Source: Harmothoe impar (Eukaryota > Annelida > Polychaeta > Phyllodocida > Polynoidae). Taken from it: a DNA stretch of 64,000 nucleotides. The translations under genes and the position numbers were made by a program. Below the pieces are notes generated by a model. The model was not told where the DNA came from, made no database searches, and saw nothing but the letters and a program-made list of their open reading frames with translations. The stretch covers positions 2,418,001 to 2,482,000 of the forward strand of contig OX381705.1 in assembly GCA_947462335.1 (NCBI GenBank), written 5' to 3'. Below are positions 35,471 through 47,489 of the stretch, in pieces (positions within the stretch are counted from its first letter, which is position 1; the number at the start of each line of letters is the position of its first letter).

Positions 35471-35542
35471 CCCCTTCCACGCGGTAAGCCAATATATTGC
35501 ACAAAATTGCATTGAGTTACAAGAAACCCAGTGGTGAAGGGG
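35471..35542. mobile_element. 72-bp TTAA-flanked mini-MITE
   Basis: TTAA at 35467-35470 and 35543-35546. Ends CCCCTTCCAC and GTGAAGGGG are inverted. Y1 lacks the segment (ACCTGATCTGCTG near 24440). CCCT-type ends with TTAA fit piggyBac-like elements. Confidence 0.65.
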
Positions 35543-35844
35543 TTAACTACTGAACCTGACGGAAAAAAAATTCTCCATCTCAATGAAGAGACTGCACTAG
35601 TCTTTAGCTTCCCTGTTTAGATCGGGATACCTGATTTTATGAATCTATAATACATCTGAATATATCTAGTAAGACATTTTCCAACTGATAATTGGAAATA
35701 AACTGTAAGGAATAACACTCTCTGGCAAATATGTCTCATTCTGATAGCTGTAAATCAGCTGAAGGCCTTGTGGCATACAACCAGGATCAGTGCTGTTAAG
35801 TACAAAATGATGAGCACAAAAAAAAACCTCGCCAAACCAATATA

Positions 35845-36060
35845 ATGTCAGAAGTTGGAAAGGTTATGGATTATGCGTAATTGACCAAACACAGAACAAC
35901 TTGAGCGGTAGGACTATGTCCCCCTGCCCCCCCCATACTAGCGGTTAAATGAAAAGTCTAATCTTATAAATACAAAAGCTCTTCAGCTAAAATCAACTTT
36001 TAGCAGCTTTAGCTAAGAGGAAATTAATTTTGTGGAACTGGCTGTGAGGATGGGGCATGC
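35845..36060 (+). promoter_or_regulatory. Module T, copy 5, with TATA-like box
   Basis: TATAAAT at 35965-35971, same arrangement as Y1. Confidence 0.35.
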
Positions 36061-36539
36061 ACTGTACTCTGGGCTCCCATTTTAAGCCTTCTTGTTGGAT
36101 CTAGTTTCATCACTTCATGTCAATATGAGTGGCATTCCCTGATCCGCCTTGTTCCCTCTCGTCAAACAGTTCCACATTGGGGCAGGCTTTTTTCTGATGG
36201 ATGCCGTAGTCATGTCACTATGTAGGGTGCTGAATCAGCTGTTACTCATTACTTGTACTTCTTGATAGAAGATCAGCTAGGGACAATTACTTTATTACTA
36301 ATGATGTGCTACCAGATGACTGAGTCCCCCCCCCGCTTTCTGACCGAAGGTTATATGTACACAGTAAAAGTAGAAAATGATAAAACAGACTAAAATCAAT
36401 CAATCTAACATTGTAGATAATTCAACCTAACCATGTATGGATCTTGGCATTATCCGTAACCTAAGGACCCTAGCATGCTAAGCCAGTGGATTCCTAGAAC
36501 TAGATTACAAGGAAAATGCTCCCTACTTCTACTCTTTCA

Positions 36540-37555
36540 GTACTAAATCAAGTCCTTTCCGCTCTAATATAGGCCTTCAGGGTTTCATGACCTCAAGAGT
36601 CTCTCTAGTTTGACAAACCCAAGAATCAGGTCACTTCCTGGCATTTTGTTATTCCAAAAAAAATAGAAGCAGTACCTTTTTTAGGAGTCAAGTTTGAACT
36701 TTTCAAGTTATGAGTAATTTTAAACCAACTCTCAATCCCAGTTGTAGGGTTACTATTATTTTAATTGACTCTAGAAAATGCATTCCTAAGACTTATCATC
36801 AGTCTATTGTGAATACCCATTATATGATGTGGATCCCTGTTTCGATACGTCATGACTATAAGTAACTTAGAATAATCAAACCACAGTTCTATTTCTAGAT
36901 AGTCAAATCAATATCCAGATTGATTTGTTCAAGCATGATGTCATTGGTGTTGACATCTGCCAAGGGGATTTTAACGCTCGATGGATTGTAACAATAATGA
37001 GCTTATAATTGCCCCTAATCAATTCTTTGATAGGACCATTGAGCCAAATCTAATTGGATCAACAGAATCTACTTTATGGTACTGATTGCCCAGCGAGCAG
37101 AAGTATCAGCAGACTCATTCACTGAGCTTATTAAAGGAACCAATGCTTAATGACTGTAAAATGAGTCTCAATATCTTCATATCGAATGTAATGCATTGCA
37201 TCTTGCTAAAGCCTAGGGGTCCTGTTGATAGACCAGTCTAGCAGGTACAACAGTCAGTATAACATATATAAATAGACCAAATGGAATCAACATTGATTAC
37301 CAGTTTTCTGTGCTCAGTGGAAGCAACCAGCTCTTGGAATTAAAACTAGATTTCCTATACTATGAGGTTTTTCCTACCATTGAAAACGTGTGAGGGAAAA
37401 AGTATTAAAACATCTCTACAAGCTAGTTTTAGCACTTTTGATTTGTACTGACAAGATTCAAATGCAATTGAATCAAATATATAAGAAGTAACTTTTTCAT
37501 CAACCTCTGAGGTAGAGATTAACCTCTAATAGTAGTTGATCTTGTGCTGCTGCAT
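36540..37555. other. Unassigned stretch
   Basis: Single-copy within the window. No open frame or repeat family recognised. Confidence 0.4.
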
Positions 37556-37770
37556 CCATTTGGTACCTACCAAGGTGCCACCTAGACATGGCAAGCACTG
37601 AAGGCCGTACACCTTTGTACCTTATTGGTCTTTGATATTGGAGCCTGGTCAAAGAAAGGCCCTACCAAAGATTGGGTGCAAGGCCATGTGGGTACTGTAG
37701 AGTAATGATCCTTTAATATACATAGATTGGGACTAACATGCCAGCCCTGACTTGAAGGTCACAAGATGGT
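37556..37770. repeat. Module P, copy 4
   Basis: GGTACCTACCAAGGTGCCAC, GTCTTTGATATTGGAGCC and ACTAACATGCCAGCCCTGAC, diverged from the W copies. Confidence 0.6.
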
Positions 37771-37974
37771 GCATCAATGTCATTGTGTTGCTGTGTTCCT
37801 AAAAAGCTCAGTAGGTCAAGAATCTCAGATATCAAGGGTACAGATCGGAATTACTATCTACTTCTCTTAGCCCTGACTTAAATGCAGACCTATGCCGCTG
37901 GAAAACGTTTTTAGGGATGAAGTTTCTATGCAGAATAAGAATTTACCTTGGCACAATGACCCATTAAATATCCA

Positions 37975-38200
37975 GCATTATTACCTCTCATAACATGTCT
38001 TCCCCATAATGAGTAAAGGTAATAACTCACGTGTTTATGACATTGCCAATCTTAAAATGTAATTATGTTGACAGTAAATATCTGAAGGGTCCATAGAGAG
38101 AGCGATACTTTTTTGTGAACATTAAGAGTTTATTTCCTCATGAAAGTTTAATTCACAAAGTTATAGAGATTTGATGGTGACAAATGCATTTGCAGGTGGG
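37975..38200. repeat. Module M, copy 5
   Basis: GCATTATTACCTCTCATAAC to AAATGCATTTGCAGG. Y-head follows about 0.55 kb later, the usual spacing. Confidence 0.65.
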
Positions 38201-38539
38201 CATCATAATGATTTCTTCTTAACACAGAGAGATAGCCTTGCAATGCAAATGTATACAAATAAAACCGAACTCATAGGTAGTTCCTTTCAGTATTCCTATA
38301 ACTTCATTCTAAGGATTTAACATGGATTAGCTGAAATCGCTGCAACCCCTTGGTGACAACCTCTGCTACTTCTGAGGTTCAGTGCATAATACGTTAGGAG
38401 AACAAACCTGCTTTGAATAATCATCATGAGTCAGTATCTGTCTGTCTACAAGATACTGTTCAATGTTTGCAAGGAAACAAACATACAGTGCATCTCATGT
38501 CATTGACTCTTACCAGTAGCTTCTACATGAGAGGTTTGA

Positions 38540-38975
38540 CCTTGTTGTAGAAGTCTGTCTGGTGTCTTTTGGCACCTACACATACTATTACCAACGCTGG
38601 TTAATCACACAGGCACCTGGCCTGGCTGAGGCTGCCTTAACCAGTCAATGACGGATGTCGCTTAAAGATGACATTTGTCATCTTGATTTACCAATGCAGC
38701 CCCAGCAAGTAACTCGCCAGTGCTGCATTGGTGCATCATGCCGAGCCTTTGGGTCGGCATGATGTCGGCATGATGCTTGAATGCAGCCCTGGCGAGTTAT
38801 CTTCCAGGGCTGTATTCATGCATTATGAAGACCAAGGGCATGATGTATTAAGGCATTATGCCATCCTTAAAGGCTTAACTACGCCACAGACGGACCTGTC
38901 CTACCACAGGCCACTTGTACAGGCCAAGTTGGCACTGACCCCTGCTGCAGGCTGGCAGGGTATATAGTCAGGGGG
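38540..38975. repeat. Y-head module split by a foldback element
   Basis: GTCTGTCTGGTGTCTTTTGG (38563) and GGCCAAGTTGGCACTGACCC (38921) are both present but are pushed apart by the insert at 38661-38872. Confidence 0.7.
38661..38872. mobile_element. Foldback/MITE with about 50-bp inverted arms
   Basis: CTTAAAGATGACA and TGCCATCCTTAAAG are imperfect inverted ends. Inside, 38692-38745 (AATGCAGCCCCAGC...GCATCATGCCGA) is the reverse complement, with few mismatches, of about 38752-38815 (TCGGCATGATG...GGGCTGTATTC). A second palindrome, GATGACATTTGTCATC, lies at 38667-38682. Confidence 0.65.
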
Positions 38976-39234
38976 TGGTTGGGGGGCTTTTATGTCTTCT
39001 TGTGGTTTCTCCTCCCTGTAGTGGTGAGTATTGGTTCCCAGTAGGTATATAATCAGTCCAATATTGGACGAATACAGGGTTATTACTGGTAACTGGAGGT
39101 TGCTATTTTTCATTCTGAATACGACTTAGAATGGATTAAATAAGATGCATAAACTAGCGGGAATTGTTAATGATGAAAGGAGGAAGGGTGAAGATATAGC
39201 ATACGCCAAGAATGGCATGGCAGTAATGTCCTTG

Positions 39235-39345
39235 TTATATGCTACGCAGCAGCTGCAAAGCCTTTCACAATAAGCACCCTACTCATCCATATGTAGTTTA
39301 CCCTTTTAGAAACCCTTATGAATAATGCCTCATGAATTCCCTATC
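39235..39345. repeat. Module V (Z-like fragment)
   Basis: CCTTTCACAATAAGCACCCT, CATCCATATGTAGTTTACCC and TTATGAATAATGCC match 14910-14990 and 17050-17125 in Z1 and Z2. Confidence 0.6.
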
Positions 39346-39869
39346 ATGTTACATGTTACATGATCTGATGCTTTTGGTACAGCTCTTGGTCACTCTGAAT
39401 TAAACATGGCTTGCTACTATCCTTTTTTATCAGAAATAGTTCAGAATACTATATCACCATAGTTCTATATCTTAAAGGAATGTGAACCATATGATTCGTC
39501 TTGCCATGTGCAATGAGGGCTTTAGAAGGTCCAGCCATTGTTATAATCATGAGCATGAAATAGCGTTGATCAATACTTTGATTGGACAAAAATATTAACA
39601 TAATATGCAGAATGAGGAATTCTGTGTGGAAAGATGAAAATTAGCTTTAGAGTTTAGCAATGAAACCATGGACCATGGACAATATGACCAGCAGCACACT
39701 GATACTTCTGTGCACTTCTACTGGCCATGTATAATTTGCTGTACACATCTGCCTGTACTTCTATATAAGATAAATTATATCAATTTTTTGTCGCATGTTT
39801 GTGGCCACGCCCACCTTGTATGCATACTCTTTGTACAGCTCAACTAAGGTAGGTTCAATGGGTGCATAC

Positions 39870-39985
39870 CCCAGTGCTAACAGTGTTACAGCACTGGTTG
39901 CTACTCGTGGTGTCTCCCCCTGATACCGCCATGTTTAGACGGCACACACAGCCTTATATTGATACTGCGGGTCCCAGACAGCTGC
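39870..39985 (+). repeat. Module H, copy 2
   Basis: GTGCTAACAGTGTTACAGCA and CGCCATGTTTAGACGGCAC align in frame with 18886-18990. The frame ends soon after. 39346-39869 and 39986-40383 hold no other feature. Confidence 0.5.
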
Positions 39986-40383
39986 CCATGTGACGTCAAG
40001 ACCCTGAGTGGACCATAATCGGAGAGAGTAGCATTAGACGGGGATACCACTGTATTTTATAACAGATAACAACTACTACACTGGTTTATCTTAAGCCCTA
40101 TCTGCTGTCTTGTGCTATAAGCTTACTGTTGTTTAAGGGCAGCATGGTACTTAAATGGACTATGTACTTTGCCTGAATCGACACCTGACCACAAATAATT
40201 ATCATGAGGCCTCATGCTTCTCTAAGAGGGTTAAGTAAGTGCTGGGGAAAGAAAAGCAATGGGTGCATTCGCTCAGTATGATATAAACTGCTAGGTTGTA
40301 GAATACTGGGTGCCTCAGCTTCTTGGCATCATTGGGAGGGATAGAAAAAGGGCGAACAGCTCTTGTAGCTGCTTTACACACTA

Positions 40384-40494
40384 CTGTGAAAGTCCTTTTT
40401 TTTATATGCTCAAGTATGGAATAAATACCCACGAAATTGATGATTTTCACTCTTCCACGAAAATTTACACCCGTGAAAATTAGTACTTTCACAG
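40384..40494. mobile_element. 111-bp TA-flanked MITE
   Basis: TA at 40382-40383 and 40495-40496. Ends CTGTGAAAGT and ACTTTCACAG are perfect inverted repeats. Internal CACGAAAATTTACACCCG and CGTGAAAATT words. TA duplications fit Tc1/mariner-type targeting. Confidence 0.8.
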
Positions 40495-40544
40495 TATGGG
40501 AAAAAAGACCTTGTGAATAACTTAGTCTATCTGGAGATTTTTAA

Positions 40545-40745
40545 GGGGCTGAGAAGGCCATGTTGTAGGTGTGAAGGACGTCCGGGGTCAGACACGTCTG
40601 CTATAAACACACCATTACACTCTCAGCATCCAGCAGCGGCCGGCGCAGGGGGAGGGGGAGCTGACCCGTAGGGAGCCTCACTCTGCTACCTCATGGTTAC
40701 AGACAGAGGCTGCCATTGGCTGCTACAGCTCTAAGTGGGGCTCTG
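40545..40745. promoter_or_regulatory. Single CCAAT-unit locus, partly decayed
   Basis: GAGAAGGCCATGTTGTAGGTG, GGTCAGACACGTCTGC, CTCTCAGCATCC flank; one unit follows. The forward box has become CTGACCCGTAG and only CATTGGCTGC remains. The 45.5-kb locus shares the CTGACCCGTAG change. Confidence 0.65.
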
Positions 40746-41234
40746 CTACCATTCCTACTGGAGTCTTCTGTCATAAATGATTACAGTAGCGAGATGCAGA
40801 AAGAATCATACAATGTGCCTTCGGTACTTCTCTGCATTTGGTGGTTCTTGATATGTTTCCCTAGACACTAACAACACTTTCCCCATCTTAGGTTTTATAA
40901 TCAGAAACTCATAACAGACAATTTTTACACCAGTTGGTATAACAGGCTTATTAAGTAGTAGTCGAACCACAACCAGACCCATTTACTGAGGATATTGGCG
41001 AGAGACAAGGCTGGTCACGAGTTGCAGACAAGTGTGCTCAGCCATGACCAAGCAAAGTGAGAACGGTAAAAGAATAATTGATGGTTAGGCCTGAAGGATG
41101 TCCCACGACTTAACAGCAGGTCACATATCAATGAGGAAGAGAGACTGGTAGATAAAAGCAGATATCATTATTGATTTTGACTATGGATAAAATCGAGTCT
41201 CAACCAGTTTCTTGAGATTGCAGTATTTAATACA
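40746..41234. other. Unassigned stretch
   Basis: No gene or repeat seen. Confidence 0.35.
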
Positions 41235-41369
41235 TTAGCATGCAGGTACCATATGGGACAGGTTAGTATGATATAAATTAGTTCCTAGTGGTGACACAGG
41301 TGGCGTTGTGGTCGGTCTGAGCTGGTTCCTGGTGAGATTAGGAGGCGTGGTATGGGGACAGGCAGCCAC

Positions 41370-41570
41370 CTGACCCTCATCATCTACTGCTGCATAAAGT
41401 TCACCATTCATCCACCAGAGGGTACTGCAGGCAAAGACAGAGGGATGTGTTCCATTTGTTGAAGATGCTACAATGATGTTTTCTGTAAGAATAATTTGCC
41501 ACTGCTTAGCTGTATTGGTATCATCTTGGAGGCCCTCAGCTTCAACAATGGATACCAGACTAGGTTTCAT
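41370..41570 (-). CDS. Candidate coding exon, best-preserved X-type exon
   Basis: Minus-strand frame MKPSLVSIVEAEGLQDDTN ... STLWWMNGELYAAVDDEG, about 67 codons of balanced composition, ending at CAG/GTGGCT (donor at 41370). The position corresponds to the GTGAGT donor of the X blocks: the X minus strands align through the same region (AGCTAAGCA...CACACCTGGTGGATGGACAT and GTCTGCCTGTC), but with their frame lost. The frame stays open to 41235 without splicing. The family was not recognised. It lies about 0.4 kb downstream of the M-type exon on the same strand, consistent with one multi-exon gene. Confidence 0.4.
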
Positions 41571-41799
41571 GATCAGTTGTTAATTAAAGAATGCAGAACT
41601 GGTATCCTTTAAAGTTTGAATATGTTAATTAGATGAGATAAGTGTGAGAAAGATTGAGTCTGGCGAGTAATGTTATAGAAGATTATACAATTTTTTCCAC
41701 TGACATATGCAGCTAGTACAAAGTTGGACAATAACATCACCTCACCACAGAACAGCTGCAGACAGCCCCATCAGCTTTAACTGCCATAACAGGTTCTCC

Positions 41800-42006
41800 T
41801 CATGAAGTATGAAGGTGATAACCCAGGGTCTTTATGGCACTGCCAAGCTCAGAGTCAGTTAAAATGTAATAATATTGACACTTGATGTCCCCATTGTCCC
41901 TAGGCCATGCTATTATGTCAACATCAAAAAGTATAATGTACTCGTCTAACATTTTCTCAAAGAATTGCTGACAAGAAAAGATTATGAATGCATTCCCAAG
42001 GTTCAA
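41800..42006 (-). CDS. Candidate coding exon, best-preserved M-type exon
   Basis: Minus-strand open frame of 68 codons including FEKMLDEYIILFDVDIIAWP and CQYYYILTDSELGSAI. Every module M copy in the window aligns here. Most have stops (for example a TAG in CQYN*VL at 46.1 kb). The 63.5-kb copy keeps IILFDVAII and then stops. The DVD within a hydrophobic run recalls the DxD of glycosyltransferases, but that is too little to assign a function. The frame end at TCATGAGGAG suggests an exon or pseudogene end. Confidence 0.4.
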   Translation of the reverse strand: MNLGNAFIIFSCQQFFEKMLDEYIILFDVDIIAWPRDNGDIKCQYYYILTDSELGSAIKTLGYHLHTS

Positions 42007-42579
42007 TAAAAGGGGGATAATGATTGGTTCTTAACAGACAGAAAGAGCTTCACAATAAAAAGGGTCTGTAATAATAAATCTGTGAGTGTCCCTGCTGGAT
42101 GTGTCAGGGTTCAATAAAATGGCATGAACCGAGTATTGAGAAAATTGGTCAAAGTAAAATATGTAAAAACCTATGTTACAAGCCAATGATCTGAGGTTAT
42201 ACTCCTACCCCGACACAGTCTTCGCAGGACAGTGGCAATGTCCTTCTAAAATTCCACCGGTCCAGCAGATTGACAAGTGTGGAAGGACCAATCACATAAT
42301 GTAATATACAATACTGCTTTTAATTAAAATGCTTAAATCATCAAAAATGTTGCTGGTCCTGCAACATTGAAAAGCTGCAGGACTAAATGTCCTTTGGGAT
42401 GAGAATCTTTTCGTAAAGACTGCTGACAATAAGGGAGGAATGAGTCTCTGTCTATAATATTCTATTCAAAGATAAGTAAAATGCTGAAAAAAAGGGAACA
42501 ATCAGTATATATATTAAACCTGTTTATGACAGTATGACAGGACATACTCCATTAGTTCTTAAACTATAGGGCTGACCTT

Positions 42580-42790
42580 GTTTGATGAAGGGTAGTGTAG
42601 TTTGGCACCAAAATATTCTATTACCATCACCGGTCAATCAGTGGAAGTGGAGGCTGCCGGTTCTTAGGTTACCATAGCTACATAGCAGAATGAACGACTC
42701 ATACTACCACCGACCACTTGTGCAGGCCAAACTGGCACCGACCGCTGCTGCAGACTGGCACGGGACAGCGGAGGGGTGAGCCATGTCAGG
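42580..42790. repeat. Y-head module, 42.6-kb copy
   Basis: GTAGTTTGGCACCAAAATAT and AACTGGCACCGACCGCTGCT. Located 0.8 kb after module M. Confidence 0.65.
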
Positions 42791-42894
42791 GTCTGTGGTG
42801 GGGTACAATGTGTAACTGATGGAACTCATCTATATCTATCTACACCCAATTGAATTCAATACCACCTATATGGGCTTTAAGTGGTGCACAAGTA

Positions 42895-43080
42895 AACAAA
42901 GATGCCAGAAATAGGAAAGTAGTTTAACCAATGCTCTTCATTGTAATTACTCAAATATTGGCCAAGTTAAGCCTGATGGACTTTGTCTGACTCAAGTGTT
43001 TGCATTGACATAATCCCTTACATTTAGATTCTCATTTTCGGCCAAAGAGGAAATTAGTTTGTGGTGTTGGCTGTGATTTC
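42895..43080. repeat. Module T, copy 6
   Basis: ATGCCAGAAATAGGAAAG, TTCATTGTAATTACTCAAAT and AAAGAGGAAATTAGTTTGTG. The TATA-like box is absent. Confidence 0.55.
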
Positions 43081-44569
43081 TACTTTAGCGCTGCACAGTC
43101 GGCCCCTCTTAAAGCATTCTTATTGGAACAAGATGAGGAAACTCTCCACTTTCCACTCTCCTTACATAGTTGTGTCTTCAGTTAGGGCAGAATGGAGGAC
43201 AAGAATTCTGATGGAGAAGATACACAAGAAAATGTGTAGGAGGATGAATCAGCATATACTTTATATCTGAAGGTAAGATGCACAAGAGGTTGACTAATTG
43301 ACGCCCTTGAGGAAAGCTGAGTCTATGCAGTGATTTCTAATGAACCCTCAGGCTATCTTCTGTGTTGTATGGAGACTGCAATCTACTATCCTTTAAAGGA
43401 TATGTTTACATGAAGGATTATTGTACAAGAAAGTAGAGAGAGAAAGAAATGCAACAACTTTATGCTGAGGAGGGGGGAAATATCGCCATGTATGGCCCTT
43501 GGTACAATTGGTAGACTTATAAGGGTAATGAGTATATTCCTGTGTCTATGATATTTCATTAGATGTATGATACAACTTGGAACAATAAATCTATTCTATA
43601 TCCGGATCATTGAATCATTTCGTGAAGTCATGAGTTAGTAGTGAAAACATGTGATTAGTCTTGATGTCTGTCATGAGGACTTGATGAGCGTATAATTGTT
43701 TGAATCAATATCTCAATTGGACCATGCAGTCATAAATATGATAAGATTAGAGGAATCAATAGCAGCCCCTTGCCACAGTAAGCAGGTTGAAGCCGTACCC
43801 ACTATTCTAGTACGGCCTAAGTTAGCTGTACATGTACTCACCATCTAGGGCGTACTAGTATAATGGCCTGACCACCAGCATCAGTGTATCTAAGTATTTA
43901 CATAATATTTCTCTTATATTCCCAATGTACTATATATCATGTATGGTACCATTGGAAAGAGTACATTTCAATCTATATACTGGCCGATTTACAAAGTACA
44001 ATATTTTATATTAGTTCAGATATCATGCATTGAACATGACACATTCATGAAATAGTCTTATATACACCCAGTAAAATCAATTTCCGAATTTTCTGTTAGA
44101 TTTGCTGATAAAAATATTCGTACAGGGTAGTAGCATAGATACTGATCTATCACTCTATGTTTTGGTTTTTTGTCCTAATGGAATGGTAAGGTCATGAATA
44201 GGTGAAATCATGAGAAAATGTGGAGTTTTCTCCCCAATCCATGACCCCCAGTGTTGGTATAGATAGGACCCATTGTTCTATGACTACAGATGAAGTATTA
44301 CACAACCATTCATGGGGTCAGTCACCTACCACAACTACTTGGTCATGGTCTACTGATCACACCAAATGTACCAGTTAAATGGTATGGCCCAAAACCATGC
44401 ACAGTGCCATAATAATGGTATGGTCTAATTGAGAGGGCTGTACCACAATACTGGTACGTACCAATAAGGTACTCCTGTCCCCTACCTGGTAAGCACCTAC
44501 AGATTCTGTCCCATGGTCATTAATTGAGCTCAAACAACAACTAGTTTATGACTGCGATACACTGATAGT
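43081..44569. other. Unassigned stretch
   Basis: About 1.5 kb without a supported gene. A 69-codon plus frame (43061-43270) has no paralogue. No repeat family recognised. Confidence 0.35.
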
Positions 44570-44720
44570 GGTGAATGCCTCAATTCAGGACATGTGGTAC
44601 CAGCGTCTTACCCTCACATCCTCACAGGTCCAATGTCTTACCCCTTTGTGGCTTTGGTGTGTTTTGCTTGGACATTGATCAAAGACACCCGTTACCAGGG
44701 CTAGAATAAGACAAACTTGT
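44570..44720. repeat. Module P, weak copy 5
   Basis: CAATGTCTTACCCCTTTGTG, GGACATTGATCAAAGACACC resemble the 37.6-kb copy. 44721-45360 has no further feature. Confidence 0.35.
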
Positions 44721-45496
44721 GTCCTGGGGCTACTGATCCCTTAACCTAACATAAGTCCTAGCATGCCTAGTATTCTAAAATGTGAGGAATAAGGGATAAA
44801 CACTGAATATTTACAAAGGAAACTGGTTTGTTTCATTTAACCTCAGTATAAAGGGCACAGACAGCAATGTGGCCATGAACAAAGATCAACAACCACATGC
44901 TTTAATAGCACTGATGATTTTAGATTCACTTGCTGCCTTGCAATATTCAAAATATTTGATATAATAAAGAGGTCTAACCATGTACTTCCATTTATATTCA
45001 GGGAAGTTTTCAAATATGTTTTATATTTTACAACCATAACTAAGAACTAGGATTCAACTTGGTCAACTGGTCCTTTTCACCCAGCTTTAGGTCAGCTATG
45101 ATCTCCCTCCTTGTTAGATCAGGTTGTACTTAGACGTACATACAAGCAGTTGTAACATTATTTAGGTTAAGGCTAATACAGCTTGCGATAGTTGTGGCAT
45201 GGGAGGGTGACCTGACCAACTTCCCTTCCTACTTAAGGAGTAGAATGAGAATAGCTGCTACCCGTTGTCATTGCTTTTCTGCTTAGCATGTATGTAGTCA
45301 GGCGTCTATTCTACTAGTAGGCCCCAAGTCTCCAGCAAAGTGCTGGCATGCCACTATGGTTAGTGTAGGGATGTGTGGGAGGGAGGAGGAGGCCATGTTG
45401 TGGGTGTGAAGGACGTCCGGGGTCAGACACATCCACTACAAACACAACACTACACTCTCAGCATCCAGCAGCACCCGACGCAGGGGGAGGGGGAGC

Positions 45497-45640
45497 TGAC
45501 CCGTAGTGACGCCTCACTCTGCCACCTCATGGTTACAGACAGGGGCTCTTATTGGCTGCTGCAGCTGGACCAATAGAAATGTCTCTTTCTGCCGCCTTAT
45601 GGTTACAGACAGTGGCTGTTATTGGCTGCTACAGCCCAAA
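45497..45640. promoter_or_regulatory. Two-copy double-CCAAT array
   Basis: The first unit has lost its forward box (CTGACCCGTAGTGACG), the second is intact (GGACCAATAGAAATGTC), and TTATTGGCTGCT occurs in both. Confidence 0.8.
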
Positions 45641-46009
45641 CTGGTGGTCCGCGGCCATTGCTGCTGAATCCTTCTGCAGCCAATTGTTGTCTATTCTTTC
45701 CAGACAGATCTGCTTTTACAGGTCTTTTTATTCTTCCCTGTGAACTAACAGTACTAGGTGATCTATTTATGTAATAGAATGAAAAACTTATTTGGTTTAT
45801 CCTTTTTTTGATTCAAGTGAATCTACATAGGATCTTTTATTGCTTCACTTGGTGATCTTACACCAATAATTTTGGTACGTTTTCCACTGAGCTGAATGTA
45901 TATCATATCAACTAGGGACTAAAAATAGAACTAAGGTACAAATGAAGTCACAATTACTTAAAACAGTTTCATCACCCTACAGGTCTGACACATAAACTAG
46001 CCCCATCAG

Positions 46010-46215
46010 CTTCACCTGTCACAACAGGTCCTCACCATGATGACTGAAGGTAATAAGCCTGGAGCTTTATAACATTGCTAATCTTAGAGAGAGTTAAAAC
46101 CTAATTATATTGACACGAAATGTCTCCAGGGTCCATAAAGAAAGAAATGCTATCAAAATAGATAATTTCCTTATAAAAGCTTTGCCCTAAAATTGATGGG
46201 GACAAATGCATTTGC
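46010..46215. pseudogene. Module M, copy 7
   Basis: The minus strand aligns with the 41.8-kb exon frame (GDISCQYN, then a stop), so it is a broken copy. Confidence 0.5.
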
Positions 46216-46529
46216 AGATTCATAAACAGACAATGAATGCTTCTCAACGTAGAAAGTCACCTTACAATAAAAAGAGGCTTACAAAATATAGACAAAAAAG
46301 ACAGCTTCTTTGGTACATTTTACATTTCGGTTCATCATGAATTCTAAAAACCTAACTTTTTAAAGTGTTGACTTTGTAAAGCTCATTTTACTTTACTCCT
46401 ACAGTAACAAGTTAGGACAGTCTTATATTGAACAGTGATAACAATCTGTTAACTCTATTTATTGAACCTTTATTTTTGATAGGATGTTATCGATTCATCA
46501 AGTAGCTTATTATAGGTTTGACCGTCTTT

Positions 46530-46690
46530 GTAAAACATAGTCTGTCTGGTGTAATTTGGCACCAATATATACTATTACACACACTGGTCAATCACAGCCA
46601 GAACTGCCCAGATTTGGGATACCATCTACAGAGCCACATCCAAGGGTACAGGCCAAGTTGGCACTGACCCCTACCACACCTGGCACGGGG
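46530..46690. repeat. Y-head module in B1
   Basis: GTAATTTGGCACCAATATAT and AAGTTGGCACTGACCCCTAC, 0.52 kb after M. Confidence 0.7.
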
Positions 46691-47305
46691 AGTTGAGGGG
46701 TTGTCTTGGGCTGCTTCTTGTGGTAAGGTGGTTTGATAGCCCTGGGGGACCAGGATAGTGCCCAAACTGTCTGACTTTGCCAGCACCCCATCTTAGACAA
46801 GCTTTATGGTTGGAGGTGGCCAGTTTGAATGTAAAGGTGTTAAGAAGCTAGTGGCCACATATGCACTATGGTGGTTCCAGTGGGGCCCTTGAAAATATGA
46901 ACATGACACAATCTTTACAATCATCCTTAGTAAGTTTGAATACTACCTTTCTAACATCAACTGTTGGAGAGGATATTCTTATTGCTCAAAAGTCAGAGCA
47001 AACTAACCAGGGCAAGTATCCTCAAGTCGCAGGTAAATCTGAGGGAATTTGATTGTTGGTATGCCCAAGGATTTGTTAAGCAACTAAAGTAGTTCTTTAC
47101 CTAATTTAAGTATAACTAACACGTATCATCAAGGTCTCCTGGTGGATTTACATCCCAATGTGATATTAATATACCACGACCCTATCAGTGAAATAGTCTC
47201 CTATAAATTATTCAACAATTTCTTGGTGTCAAGAAAACAGTGCAAGGTGAAATACAATCAATAGGGGATATCGCACAGGGTAAGATCAGGATCATGTTTG
47301 CATTA

Positions 47306-47489
47306 CCGTATTCAACGTAATAAGCGCCCTCCCCCTCAAAAGCGCCCCTTCCCCTTTTAGGGGCATTTTCAGACTAGAACAAAGGCTCACATTTTCTAAT
47401 TTTGGAGACAAATAAACTCTTAAGTACTTAAAACACCATTAAAATAATTTTATAAGCACCCAGGGCGCTTATTACTACGTCGAATACGG
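47306..47489. mobile_element. 184-bp TA-flanked CCGTATTC MITE
   Basis: TA at 47304-47305 and 47490-47491. Ends CCGTATTCAACGTAATAAGC and its near complement. Interior GGGCGCTTATTACTACG. B2 has the empty site TTATG at 56211-56215. Confidence 0.9.

Larger units (their letters stand above)
34240..36170. repeat. Paralogous block Y3
   Basis: Y-head at 34325-34470, exon copy at 34891-35076, T at 35845-36060. It continues to align with Y1's right flank to about 36540 (ACTAATGATGTG, TTCAACCTAACCATGTATGG). Confidence 0.85.

Noticed and set aside
41800..42006. Glycosyltransferase assignment from the DVD motif
   Set aside because: One short motif in a 68-codon frame is not enough to name a function.
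46861..47052. 63-codon plus frame ending near GCAGGTAAAT
   Set aside because: The B2 copy has an early TAA (ATGACATAA near 55813), so it is not a conserved exon.
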